64,000 bases of DNA, taken from positions 3,658,001-3,722,000 of the forward strand of contig NZ_CP135052.1 of assembly GCF_029193595.2 (NCBI RefSeq). Reading direction: 5' to 3'. The notes below the pieces were generated by a model that was not told where the DNA came from, made no database searches, and saw only the letters and a list, made by a program, of their open reading frames with translations. The position numbers were made by a program, and so were the translations under genes. Below are positions 7,431-17,730 of this stretch, piece by piece (within the stretch, counting starts at the first letter, position 1; every line of letters begins with the position of its first letter). Origin of the DNA: Providencia hangzhouensis. Its GTDB lineage: Bacteria > Pseudomonadota > Gammaproteobacteria > Enterobacterales > Enterobacteriaceae.

Positions 7431-9556
7431 TGATTTCCCCCATTAGGCTTAATCACCCAACTGCCCGTCGCTTGGGCTTGCATCGCGCAATAGGGTTTAA
7501 TCGGATAAGGCGGTGTCGCAAACGGGTCAACGCCATCCGGCAATTGAATGCCTACCGCTTGCCCTGAGCCTCCGGCACTGTCGCCAATCGCCACATTGCC
7601 GGAGGTAAACACATTGCCCGGTGTCACCCGCACAAAACTGCCGCCCACTTTTAAAGTAATTTCCGTCGCCGCATCAATCACCACTTTCCCTTGGCTGGTG
7701 ATGTGGGTCTCTTGACCACTTTCACTCACCAGTGCACCGTTAATTTGTTGGTGATAGCTGCCAAGCACCTGTTCAGAGATATCACCTTCTATTTGGGCTT
7801 TGTGCGTCCCTTTAATGTGAAGGTGGTCATCCCCTTGAATGTCAGTAAAACGGTGTTGGTCAATACGCTGTTTGACATCCTGTTGAACATGGGTGTGGCT
7901 ATCATGTTGAATATGCACATTCATGTCACGCTGGGCATGAATATATACTTCTTCTTGTCCTGCTTGGTCTTCGAAACGTAATTCGTTAAAACCTTCCCCT
8001 TTATGAGTGCACGTTTTAAAGGTGGTGCGTGTTTTTTGGGTCGGTAAATCTAACGGAGGGGCATTGCGACCGTTGTACATGCATCCCGTAATGACGGGGC
8101 GGTCAATGTCGCCATTCAGATAACTGATTAAAACCTGCTGCCCAATATGGGGAATACTCATAAACCCATAGCCATTTCCGCTCCAGCCATGCATTACAGG
8201 TACCCAGCAAGACGCACTGTGGTCAGGAATACCACGCCTGTCCCAATGAAAATAGACGGTCACTTCCCCTTTGCTGTTCGTGTAAATTTCTTCCCCTTTT
8301 GGGCCTACGACTGTCGCAACTTCATCCCCATCGGCAAGCGGCTTATATCGGTAAGGCGGTCGCCACTCTTGAGTGCTAGGCACAAAGGACAGCTGGTTAC
8401 TCAGTTGGGTGCCTTCACCACCACTGTTATCCGCTAATGGCTGCACACCGTGATGGGAGACACTCACCACCTGCCATGTCGTATTCATTCGAGGGCTAGG
8501 ATGGTTAGATAAGATAAAAATACGTCCCGGTGCTAACTCAATGCAGTTAGTGGTGGCTGAACCCACTTGCCGCTGGTTTTGTGATTGCTCGTAGCGGATT
8601 TGGTTGAAGGGCTGCCCCTCGGCATCTTCTTGAAAGCGACCATAGCTTTCAAACACCTCATGTTGTTGATGGACTTCGCCCGTGACTTGGTGGCTCAGTG
8701 GGTAAGAGGGGCGAAGTTGGTTGTAATCTTTATCCACACGAATATCGCTGCACAACTGCTCAGCATAGCGCCATGTGGTGGCCGTACTGTCAGTAATGTC
8801 GGTCTCTGATTGCGGATTATAGGTGAGCGAAATACCCGCTTTCATGCCTAAATGACGGTCACTGTAAAACAGTTGCGGGCCTTCTTCGAACCAGTAATTA
8901 ATCCCTTCTTCAGCAGCAAGGCGACACCAGAACTCATACATCGTTTCGCGCTTTTGGGTGATATAGGAGCGTTCAAGATGCTCTTCCGAATGGTAGAATT
9001 GCATATCGTGTTTCACACGCGCTTCATCCAGTAACACCTTAAGAACTTGGGGCACCGTCATATTTTGGAAAATGCGGCTATCTTGCTTAAGCGTCATCAC
9101 CCACATTTCAGGGCGTATCACAAAGTGATACCAGGTTTTGACCCCATCGGTATTCCCTTGCTCTGCCCCGGCTAAAATGCCTTGTACCGTGCGAAGAATT
9201 TTTCCATCTCGCTTTACAGTCAACGAAGAGGCCACACCCAGTACCGTTTGAAAATCAATCTCGGGTAGCGGGCTGACCGCCTGAATCGACAGTGAAAAGA
9301 GCTGGGAAAGCCCTTCTTGTAAATCAAACTGCGTGACTTGAAAGGTATTTTCAGGTAACCCACCAATTGTGCAAGTGAATACCAATCCTGCCCCCATTTC
9401 ACCATTCATAATACGCTCTAGCAGTTGACCATGGGCTTCTTGCAAGGCTTGGTCCTGTGCATAAGTTCTGCCGCCCGCATACCCACCACCGTGAATAAGC
9501 GGGTTATTTTCGGGGCTGCCAAGTCGTTTGTTTTTATTGGGGTCTGTCCAAGACAT
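7427..9556 (-). CDS. vgrG: Type VI secretion spike protein VgrG
   Basis: 709 residues. N-terminal gp27-like domain (VFTCTIGGLPENTFQVTQFD; ESYITQKRE-like segment; YEFWCRLAAEEGINYWFEE), gp5-like OB region (YFHWDRRGIPDHSASCWVPV, WSGNGYGFMSIPHIGQQV, GDIDRPVITGCMYNGRN), then a histidine-rich beta-helix (HIQHDSHTHVQQDVKQRIDQ). The C-terminus is short with no added effector domain, consistent with a separate cargo delivered through the adaptor. Second gene of the hcp-vgrG-DUF4123-effector-immunity cluster. No sheath or baseplate genes are present in the window, so this is an auxiliary island using a main T6SS elsewhere. Confidence 0.97.
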   Translation of the reverse strand: MSWTDPNKNKRLGSPENNPLIHGGGYAGGRTYAQDQALQEAHGQLLERIMNGEMGAGLVFTCTIGGLPENTFQVTQFDLQEGLSQLFSLSIQAVSPLPEIDFQTVLGVASSLTVKRDGKILRTVQGILAGAEQGNTDGVKTWYHFVIRPEMWVMTLKQDSRIFQNMTVPQVLKVLLDEARVKHDMQFYHSEEHLERSYITQKRETMYEFWCRLAAEEGINYWFEEGPQLFYSDRHLGMKAGISLTYNPQSETDITDSTATTWRYAEQLCSDIRVDKDYNQLRPSYPLSHQVTGEVHQQHEVFESYGRFQEDAEGQPFNQIRYEQSQNQRQVGSATTNCIELAPGRIFILSNHPSPRMNTTWQVVSVSHHGVQPLADNSGGEGTQLSNQLSFVPSTQEWRPPYRYKPLADGDEVATVVGPKGEEIYTNSKGEVTVYFHWDRRGIPDHSASCWVPVMHGWSGNGYGFMSIPHIGQQVLISYLNGDIDRPVITGCMYNGRNAPPLDLPTQKTRTTFKTCTHKGEGFNELRFEDQAGQEEVYIHAQRDMNVHIQHDSHTHVQQDVKQRIDQHRFTDIQGDDHLHIKGTHKAQIEGDISEQVLGSYHQQINGALVSESGQETHITSQGKVVIDAATEITLKVGGSFVRVTPGNVFTSGNVAIGDSAGGSGQAVGIQLPDGVDPFATPPYPIKPYCAMQAQATGSWVIKPNGGNQ

Positions 9557-9584
9557 GGGGGTTTCCTCTACAGGAGAAAAAGCT

Positions 9585-9613
9585 AAAAACGCAAACGAGC
9601 CTCTAAAGGCTCG
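9585..9613 (-). terminator. Hairpin between hcp and vgrG, weak terminator or attenuator
   Basis: Stem CGAGCCT/AGGCTCG with a four-base loop at 9596-9613, followed on the minus strand by a T-rich stretch (TTTGCGTTTTT). It lies just after the hcp stop. Partial termination here would yield more Hcp than VgrG, which suits their stoichiometry in the T6SS tube and spike. Confidence 0.6.
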
Positions 9614-9625
9614 CTAAATTCGAAC

Positions 9626-10144
9626 TTACGCTTCGAGCGGCGCGCGCCAGTCATCGGCACCGGATGTGCCTGCAACGGTGTGTTCCCAATCGATTTTACG
9701 GTAAGACAGAGAGACTTCGATTAACTGCGTGAAATCCGCTTTCGCTGGGTCTTGGCAGTGTGGCATTTGGCAATCGATATTCACGATAGTCGCATCCGTT
9801 AATGTGGTGGTGAAGAAATGCTCTTGCTTCCCTTCAACCGATGTGCGGTACCATTTCAGTTCCACTTTCGGCAGCATTTCGCCAGACGCTAAGGCGTTAT
9901 ACAGCAGTGGAACGGCTTTATTTAACGCCACGGTGAAACGGAACGGCTTGTGCGCACGTTGGCCTGAAGGCTGGCCGGATTGAGGGTCAGTCGGTACAGT
10001 CACAACATGAGAAAATTCTTGCACTAACATTTGGTCTTCATGACCTTGTACATAGATGTTACCCACAGAATCCGCCGTAAATGCACCGGCAGTGATGTTA
10101 CCTTGGGTTTTTCCTTCAATGGAAATATAACATGGAGTTGGCAT
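9626..10144 (-). CDS. hcp: Type VI secretion tube protein Hcp
   Basis: 172 residues, the usual Hcp length. Starts MPTPCYISIEGKTQGNITAG and contains GHEDQMLVQEFSHVVTVPTD and KPFRFTVALNKAVPLLYNAL, hallmark strands of the Hcp hexamer; the end matches the 'DCQMP..QD....FTQLIEVSLSYRKIDWEH' block in pieces. ATG at 10144 has AAGGAT upstream; the in-frame codons further upstream do not match the family. First gene of the island, with about 740 bp of non-coding DNA upstream that should contain its promoter. Confidence 0.96.
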   Translation of the reverse strand: MPTPCYISIEGKTQGNITAGAFTADSVGNIYVQGHEDQMLVQEFSHVVTVPTDPQSGQPSGQRAHKPFRFTVALNKAVPLLYNALASGEMLPKVELKWYRTSVEGKQEHFFTTTLTDATIVNIDCQMPHCQDPAKADFTQLIEVSLSYRKIDWEHTVAGTSGADDWRAPLEA

Positions 10145-10886
10145 AGCGATATCCTTTATCCAGAATGACAAATTGGGTTAGGTCAACATAATTATCGATT
10201 AATTTCGGTCATCTCAGCCAGTGCGCACGGTAAGATTTGAGTTAAGGATAATAAAAGCTGATGAATGGACTGTAAACCGGAGGGCCAGTTTGTATCTCTC
10301 TAGGATAAGTGACTTAGCGTAAACGAGTTGAAATATCGCTATATAACTCCAGAAAAACACCAAAAATGAATCATTACCGAATAATCATCGAGTAAAAAAT
10401 AGACCAAACTGCGATAAGCCCAGTAAGTTCTAATGTACATAGAAATAAACTATGTAACCAAATATTTCACACAGAAAAAATGAAACAACTCATTGATTAA
10501 TAAAAATAAAAACACACTATTAGATTAACATTTAATTCCACAGGGATTAACCACTTTGACGGTGTAGTTTAATATTCTTTAAATGCGCATTTAAAGAATA
10601 TTTTACTCCAACGCTTAGTAATTTATCGAATCAACATATAAAAAACATTTTTTTATGTCCGTTTTCCATTTTTTCAGAATTTTTGTCGCCATTTACGTTA
10701 TACACTCTTTATTCTTTCCTATTGCGGATAAAATAGGATGGATAAAGGCAGAACACGTTGAACGGCAAAAACAATTTCACTGTTTTCCTAACGATAAGTG
10801 TTGAAATTGATTTTTAAAATGTTAAAACCGAAGGCTCACAGCCAGTTAGATTGTGAGTTAAACACTCACGATAATGAGGTGAAAAT
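10145..10886. other. 740-bp non-coding region upstream of hcp
   Basis: No ORF worth calling. It contains a 32-bp perfect palindrome (10571-10602) and an inverted CTCACA/TGTGAG pair near 10837-10857. I found no clear sigma-54 promoter on either strand by eye. It presumably carries the hcp promoter at the left and ends at the IS200-type element on the right. Confidence 0.5.
10571..10602. repeat. Perfect 32-bp palindrome
   Basis: AATATTCTTTAAATGC followed directly by its exact reverse complement, with no spacer. A palindrome of this length without a loop suggests a protein-binding dyad or a cruciform-forming site rather than an RNA terminator, as no T-tract follows. It lies 427 bp upstream of hcp and about 285 bp from the IS200 end. 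Confidence 0.8.
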
Positions 10887-11593
10887 AAATATCCTCCGGC
10901 ATAGCCGGAGGTTTTTAATATGCGCCTATAAGGCTTTGTTACCAGCCGCGCCCTAACAGGCGCATAACGGCCCTGACATTTGCATCTATGGATTACTTAC
11001 GGCCCGTAAACGGGCTGCCCGGATAGGGGATCGACAATTGCTCTCCCAATTTATCCTGTTCTAACTGATGTTTTATATATTCTTGTATTCGTTTCGTATT
11101 CTTTCCTACCGTATCAACATAGTACCCTCTGCACCAAAACTCTCTATTTCGATATTTAAACTTTAAATCCCCAAATTGCTCATAAAGCATTAGGCTACTT
11201 TTTCCTTTTAAATACCCCATAAAGCTCGAAACACTCATCTTGGGTGGGATTTCTAGAAGCATGTGTATATGGTCAACACAACATTCTGCCTCCACTATCC
11301 TGACATTTTTCCACTCACACAATTTCCTTAAAATACTACCTATCGCCCTACGTTTTTCACCGTAGAAAACTTGCCTTCTATACTTTGGGGCAAAAACAAT
11401 GTGATATTTACAATTCCATCGTGTATGCGCTAAGCTCTTTTCGTCCCCATTGGGACCCCCTTTTGATTTTTTGTTTGACTCTTGCAGTTGCCAGACCGCA
11501 AGGTGTTTTAACAAATCAAAAGGGGTTTTAATATCTTATTCAAAGCTGAAAGCTTTACGGAACCCCCAGCCTAGCTGGGGGTTTTCTATGCAC
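10886..11593 (-). mobile_element. IS200-type insertion sequence (IS200/IS605 family)
   Basis: About 708 bp, the expected IS200 length, with one transposase gene. Each end has an imperfect-palindrome hairpin rather than terminal inverted repeats: CCTCCGGC/GCCGGAGG at 10892-10910 and CCCCCAGC/GCTGGGGG at about 11565-11583. This is typical of single-strand HUH transposons. It lies 46 bp from the tRNA-Ile2 gene. Boundaries are estimated from the subterminal hairpins, not from a target-site comparison. Confidence 0.82.
10993..11514 (-). CDS. tnpA: IS200 transposase TnpA, canonical start apparently lost
   Basis: Y1 HUH transposase: the body starting GDEKSLAHTRWNCKYHIVF and including VDHIHMLLE (the HUH motif) and EYIKHQLEQ with the candidate catalytic tyrosine matches IS200 TnpA through the SPFTGRK end. 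The family normally begins MGDEKSL. Here the ATG at 11450-11448 is followed by too few Gs to stay in frame, so the frame is open upstream only to a TTG at 11514 with no ribosome site. A one-base deletion in the G run is likely, leaving a poorly expressed or inactive gene. Confidence 0.8.
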   Translation of the reverse strand: MLKHLAVWQLQESNKKSKGGPNGDEKSLAHTRWNCKYHIVFAPKYRRQVFYGEKRRAIGSILRKLCEWKNVRIVEAECCVDHIHMLLEIPPKMSVSSFMGYLKGKSSLMLYEQFGDLKFKYRNREFWCRGYYVDTVGKNTKRIQEYIKHQLEQDKLGEQLSIPYPGSPFTGRK

Positions 11594-11638
11594 AACAAAA
11601 AGGAGTTAGATGATTAACATCTAACTCCTTGATAAATT

Positions 11639-11715
11639 TGGTGGCCCCTGCTGGACTTGAACCAGCGACCAATCGATTATGAGTCGACTGCTCTAACCAA
11701 CTGAGCTAAGGGGCC
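11639..11715 (-). tRNA. ileX: tRNA-Ile2 (CAT anticodon, lysidine type)
   Basis: 77-base cloverleaf including the encoded CCA: acceptor GGCCCCT/AGGGGCC, D arm GCTC/GAGC, TTCAAGT loop. Anticodon CAT at 11681-11679. The body matches E. coli ileX/ileY (GGCCCCTTAGCTCAG start; GCTGGTTCAAGTCCAGC T arm), whose CAT anticodon is modified to lysidine by TilS to read AUA. It is not a methionine tRNA despite the anticodon. Confidence 0.93.
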
Positions 11716-12074
11716 AAAGTGGGAAGGATTATACGTGTAGTTTTCGCTTAGGTCTAGTGTTTCGAAACCGTATGCTGAAATTGTGTTCAACTCAATCACT
11801 CTTCTTATAATTCAATGCGATAGCATAAGCAATTGCTATCATTTGAAAGTCGTTTTCTGCAATTTTAATGAGCCCTACTATTTTTTATTTAAATCAGTTT
11901 CTCACACCTTATCTATATTTAACTTTTACCAATATCAAATTAATAATAAAAACAACATCATAATGACAACTAAATTTATTAAAAATTCCTTGTTCAACCA
12001 ATTGATATAAAACAATATTTTTTACATTCAGATCTCACAATATGATCTATAGATAATTCGCATATAGGACAAAA
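11716..12074. other. 359-bp intergenic region
   Basis: Contains the tRNA promoter at the left and, at the right, the upstream region of the dehydrogenase gene with an AGGAC ribosome site at 12067-12071. A short open frame at 11783-12010 has no ribosome site and untypical composition, and is not called. Confidence 0.5.
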
Positions 12075-13148
12075 ATGATGAAAAAAGTACATGCAGTTCA
12101 ATATGGTTGCGGAAAAATGGGTAAATTTTTGATCCGTTACTTGCAAGAACATGGTGCTGAAATTGTGGCGGCTTTTGATATCAATGAAGCCGTTATTGGC
12201 AAAGGTATAGGTGAAATTGCAGGAACGACGCCATCAGGGGTAAAAGTACAGCCGCTACATGAAGCGGATAAAACCCTCGAAATCTTAAAACCTGATGTTG
12301 GCATCATCGCAACATTGAGTACCATGGCTGATTTAGAAGATGCATTCTCCTTATTTGCACGTCATGGTGTAAACGCTATTTCAACCGGAGAAGAAGCCCT
12401 TTATCCATGGAATTCATCACCTGAAATTACACAAAAGCTTGATGCATTAGCCAAAGAAAATAATTGTACCCTTGCAGGAAGTGGCTACCCAGATATGTTT
12501 TGGGGGGTGCTCATTGACACTTTAGCAGGCTCCATGCACAAATTGGTGAAAATTAAAGGTTCTAGCTGCTATAACGTTGAAGATTACGGTATCGCTCCCG
12601 CTGTCGGCCACGGCGTGGGTTTAACCGTTGACGAGTTCGACAAACAAATTGGTAACTATAACGACTTACCTCACGATGTTATTTCACAGAAAATCGAAAG
12701 CGGTGAATATGCACCACCGTATATGTGGACACAAAATGGTTGGTTATGCAGCCGACTTGGGTTAACGATCACCAGCCAAACTCAGCGCTGTGTACCGCAA
12801 ATTGCCCAACAAGATATTTACTCCGACACCCTCAAAATGACCGTGAAAAAAGGGGATGTATTAGGCTTATCTGCAGTGGTAATCACCGAAACCGCAGAAG
12901 GTATTACCCTCGAAACAGAGTGTATTGGGAAAATCTTAACAGCGGATGAGTGCGATAAAAATAGCTGGCAGTTAATTGGAGAACCTGACACCTCAATTGA
13001 GGTGAAAAACCCAGCAACCGTAGAATTAACCTGTGCAAATTTAGTGAACCGTATTCCTGCACTGATTAATAGCCCTGCTGGCTATACCACCACAGAAAAA
13101 ATGCCAAATAATGTGTTTATGACCAAACCCATGCATGAATATTTATAG
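12075..13148 (+). CDS. DapB-like NAD(P)H-dependent dehydrogenase (2,4-diaminopentanoate dehydrogenase-like family)
   Basis: 357 residues. Rossmann nucleotide-binding start VQYGCGKMGKFLIRYL followed by AAFDINEAVIGKGIGEIAG, like dihydrodipicolinate reductase and the clostridial ornithine-degradation enzyme. A central DNAxIST-like GVNAISTGEEALYPW and a C-terminal alpha/beta domain (SSCYNVEDYG, GHGVG) follow. These enzymes reduce or oxidatively deaminate amino or imino acid substrates in the cytoplasm; the actual substrate cannot be assigned. It stands alone, with a hairpin (13155-13176) after the stop. A second ATG directly follows the first and is equally possible. Confidence 0.75.
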   Translation: MMKKVHAVQYGCGKMGKFLIRYLQEHGAEIVAAFDINEAVIGKGIGEIAGTTPSGVKVQPLHEADKTLEILKPDVGIIATLSTMADLEDAFSLFARHGVNAISTGEEALYPWNSSPEITQKLDALAKENNCTLAGSGYPDMFWGVLIDTLAGSMHKLVKIKGSSCYNVEDYGIAPAVGHGVGLTVDEFDKQIGNYNDLPHDVISQKIESGEYAPPYMWTQNGWLCSRLGLTITSQTQRCVPQIAQQDIYSDTLKMTVKKGDVLGLSAVVITETAEGITLETECIGKILTADECDKNSWQLIGEPDTSIEVKNPATVELTCANLVNRIPALINSPAGYTTTEKMPNNVFMTKPMHEYL

Positions 13149-13154
13149 CTAATA

Positions 13155-13176
13155 TCGCCCACCTTTCGGTGGGCGA
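13155..13176. terminator. Hairpin between convergent genes
   Basis: TCGCCCACC / GGTGGGCGA with a TTTC loop. It lies between the dehydrogenase and the convergent GNAT gene. No long T-tract on either side, so termination strength is uncertain. Confidence 0.5.
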
Positions 13177-13193
13177 CTTACCTACAGCTAACC

Positions 13194-13709
13194 TTAGCGC
13201 GGTTTCACCATCTGCCATTCTAAGTGGTGTTTTACTGACGGCCACTCTGACTCGATAATGCTATATACACAGCTATCACGCAGTTCACCCGTTTTAGTTT
13301 TCATATGATTACGCAAGATACCATCGAGCTTAGCCCCTAACCGTTCAATGGCTCGACGACTTTGGCTATTTAAAAAATGTGTACGAAACTCCACTGCAAC
13401 GCAATTTAATTCCTCAAAAGCATGCTTTAAGAGCAAATATTTAGCTTCTGTATTTAATGCGGTGCGTTGTACTTCTATTCCATACCAAGTGGCTCCGATT
13501 TCAACCCGCCTTACTGCATGGTCCACACGATTGTAAGAAGTAATACCAACTGGTTTACCGCTTCGTTTATCGATCACCACAAAAGGTAAGCATTCCTTTT
13601 TCTGGAAATTTTCCAGGCGCTTTTCCACATCTTGAGAGAAATGCTCAGGCTCAGGAACTAAGGCATACCACAAATTATTCAACCCATCTCGTCGAATGAT
13701 ATCTGCCAA
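13194..13709 (-). CDS. GNAT N-acetyltransferase (RimJ-like), 5' end broken by an in-frame stop
   Basis: The readable frame begins at a TTG (13709) and gives 171 residues with GNAT features: VRRVEIGATWYG, ALNTEAKYLLLKHAF, the SQSRRAIERLGAKLDGILRN acetyl-CoA region and a D-S-x-x-Y end. Homologous sequence continues upstream (ITLEGEYVRLEPLSHQY, the normal family start) and reaches two ATGs at 13793, but codon 7 is TAA (13775-13773). No ATG or GTG lies between the stop and the TTG. So the gene is either a recent nonsense pseudogene, or starts at a rare codon such as the ATT just after the stop. Substrate unknown; the fold would acetylate an amine or N-terminus. Confidence 0.65.
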   Translation of the reverse strand: MADIIRRDGLNNLWYALVPEPEHFSQDVEKRLENFQKKECLPFVVIDKRSGKPVGITSYNRVDHAVRRVEIGATWYGIEVQRTALNTEAKYLLLKHAFEELNCVAVEFRTHFLNSQSRRAIERLGAKLDGILRNHMKTKTGELRDSCVYSIIESEWPSVKHHLEWQMVKPR

Positions 13710-13981
13710 TTCGACATCATATTGGTGGGATAGAGGTTCAAGGCGAACGTATTCACCTTCTAAAGTAATAGCTTAGCAAATCTCTTTCATCATGGTTTCC
13801 CCTATATCGTTCTTTATGCTGTGTGTCTCTTTTTTTAATCTCTGTTTATGACATAAAAATAAAAAAACACCTATTTTTTTATGACACTCAGCTATTTAAC
13901 CGAAAACATATGATAAAAATCACAAAATTTTAACATCTTTACCAAATTGCAGCTTCATTACGCTACAGTTAACTCATCTGA

Positions 13982-16036
<2,055 letters not shown>

Positions 16037-16136
16037 CCTCTTCATATCCCCCTAAGGTGAGCCTTTTATCTGAGGGGGAACTGCACTCCTTAACCTAACT
16101 GATATTTATACCTCTTTTTCTTCACCCCAAACAATT

Positions 16137-16154
16137 GTTATGTTATAACATAAC
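16137..16154 (+). promoter_or_regulatory. Zur-type operator upstream of folE2
   Basis: Perfect 18-bp palindrome GTTATGTTATAACATAAC, matching the core of enterobacterial Zur boxes (ATGTTATA..TATAACAT type). It ends 33 bp before the folE2 start codon, where it could cover the promoter. Zur-Zn represses; under zinc limitation the zinc-independent-type FolE2 would be induced. Assignment is by motif and by the known link of folE2 to Zur. Confidence 0.8.
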
Positions 16155-16187
16155 CACTATTTGTAAATTAAGAATGGCTGAGGGGTT

Positions 16188-17105
16188 ATGACAGTATCAA
16201 CTGAATTACGTTGTTCATCTTTACCGGATGCGCAAAAGGAAAATGATATTTATAGCAATATCAAGCTAGACTGGGTCGGTATGACAGGGATTGCTTTACC
16301 TATTGAGATAGCGGGTCGTCCAATCAACGCACTTGTTGATGTCGGTACTGATTTACAAGGACAGAAAGGAATACACATGTCCCGGCTGTATCAGACCTTA
16401 GATGGACTCACACAGCATGAACTAACCCCCAATTTGATTCAACAGGCTCTAGAGCAGATTTTAATATCCCATAGCCATGTATCATCGAAGTCATCTCTTC
16501 GACTTTATGGCGATATTTTATTATCTCGCCCTTCTTTAGTTTCTCACCAGCATGGATGGAAAGCATATCCATTTGAAATAAATGCAAATTTCAACAAATC
16601 ATTTATTATCTGTTTAAAAGTTGGGGTTCCTTATTCATCGACATGTCCTAGTGCCACGGCACTCAGTACCCAAGTGATTCAACAACAATTTGCTATTGAA
16701 TTTGAGGACGAGACACAACCATTATATCCCACTCAAGTTTTCAACTGGCTAGCTAAAAATGGGTTACCCGCTACACCACATAGCCAACGCAGCTGGGCAT
16801 GGGTAACCATAGCGTTGAAAGCTAGTCATAAAATATTTCCCATCATTGAATTAATTAATCAAATTGAAAACGTGCTTTCAACACCTGTACAAACTGTTGT
16901 TAAACGTAATGATGAACAAGCTTTCGCTATCGCAAATGCCCAAAACCTGATGTTTTGTGAAGATGCAGCGAGAAAACTAGTCATGGCTTTTCGTCATCAA
17001 TGTCACTATGACGAAGTGAACATTAATATAGAGCATCAAGAAAGTTTACATGCACATAATGCAGTTGTTCACACGCACTGGAAACGGAGTACTCATGCTG
17101 CGTAA
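16188..17105 (+). CDS. folE2: GTP cyclohydrolase IB (FolE2 type)
   Basis: 305 residues. The VGMTGIALPIEI start, VDVGTDLQGQKGIHMSRLYQ, and active-site VPYSSTCPSATALS segment are those of GCYH-IB, and the tunnelling-fold end EHQESLHAHNAV agrees. It converts GTP to dihydroneopterin triphosphate, the first step to folate, but uses other metals when zinc is scarce, replacing zinc-dependent FolE. A Zur-type palindrome lies upstream and a gamma-carbonic-anhydrase-like gene overlaps its end by 11 bp, consistent with a zinc-starvation operon. ATG at 16188 has GAGGGG upstream. Confidence 0.92.
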   Translation: MTVSTELRCSSLPDAQKENDIYSNIKLDWVGMTGIALPIEIAGRPINALVDVGTDLQGQKGIHMSRLYQTLDGLTQHELTPNLIQQALEQILISHSHVSSKSSLRLYGDILLSRPSLVSHQHGWKAYPFEINANFNKSFIICLKVGVPYSSTCPSATALSTQVIQQQFAIEFEDETQPLYPTQVFNWLAKNGLPATPHSQRSWAWVTIALKASHKIFPIIELINQIENVLSTPVQTVVKRNDEQAFAIANAQNLMFCEDAARKLVMAFRHQCHYDEVNINIEHQESLHAHNAVVHTHWKRSTHAA

Positions 17106-17655
17106 AAATCCATCAGGACACTCCCCTGTTATTTCAGAAAAAGCCTATATCGACCCTACCGCAATTATTTGTGGCAAAGTCATTGTTGAAGATTACGTGT
17201 ATATCGGCCCATATGCAGTCATCCGAGCTGATGAACTCAATGAAGAGGGGGATATGTCACCGATAGTAATAGGCCCACATTCAAATATTCAAGATGGTGT
17301 TGTTATCCATTCTAAAAGTGGGGCTGGAGTACAAATTGGCTCACATACTTCAATAGCACATCGTGCCATTGTCCATGGCCCTTGTAATATTGCTACACGA
17401 GTATTTATTGGTTTTAATAGCGTTCTATTTAATTGCAAAATTGGGGAAAACTGTGTTGTTCGTTATAACGCTGTTGTTGATGGTTTAACGCTACCCCCTG
17501 CTTTATATATTCCATCCTGCGTACATGTAAATGCCCACAGTGATTTATCTCAGTTTAAGCAAGTTGACCGCGCCTCTTTGCAATTTTCAGAAGAAGTTGC
17601 CGCAACTAATGTGCAGTTAGTCGAAGGTTATCGCCGCTTACGTAATGAGTTTTAA
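17095..17655 (+). CDS. Gamma-class carbonic-anhydrase-like left-handed beta-helix protein
   Basis: 186 residues with hexapeptide repeats (DPTAIICGKVIVEDYVYIGP, IVIGPHSNIQDGVVIH, VQIGSHTSIAHRAIVHGP, RVFIGFNSVLFN). Histidines in VVIH and SIAHRAIVHG fit the metal-site positions of gamma-CA (Cam/CaiE/YrdA family). ATG at 17095 with GGAG five bases upstream overlaps the end of folE2, so they are co-translated. Presumed paralogue that works when zinc is low, possibly with another metal. That is inferred from the Zur-type site and folE2 linkage; catalytic activity is not shown by sequence alone. Confidence 0.82.
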   Translation: MLRKNPSGHSPVISEKAYIDPTAIICGKVIVEDYVYIGPYAVIRADELNEEGDMSPIVIGPHSNIQDGVVIHSKSGAGVQIGSHTSIAHRAIVHGPCNIATRVFIGFNSVLFNCKIGENCVVRYNAVVDGLTLPPALYIPSCVHVNAHSDLSQFKQVDRASLQFSEEVAATNVQLVEGYRRLRNEF

Positions 17656-17676
17656 CTCAATAACCCACTAAAATAA

Positions 17677-17709
17677 GGGCAGAGTTCACTTTCGCTGTCT
17701 CTGCCCTTT
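17677..17709. terminator. Bidirectional terminator between gamma-CA gene and sstT
   Basis: GGGCAGAG / CTCTGCCC stem with a 14-base loop, followed by CTTTC on the plus strand and T-rich sequence on the minus strand. Sits between convergent genes. Confidence 0.65.
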
Positions 17710-17730
17710 CAAAATATATTTAATTAACAA

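Noticed and set aside
11639..11715. tRNA-Met
   Set aside because: Anticodon is CAT but the body matches ileX/ileY, which is read as isoleucine after lysidine modification.
11783..12010. 75-codon ORF between tRNA-Ile2 and the dehydrogenase
   Set aside because: No ribosome site, phenylalanine/asparagine-rich composition typical of AT-rich non-coding DNA.
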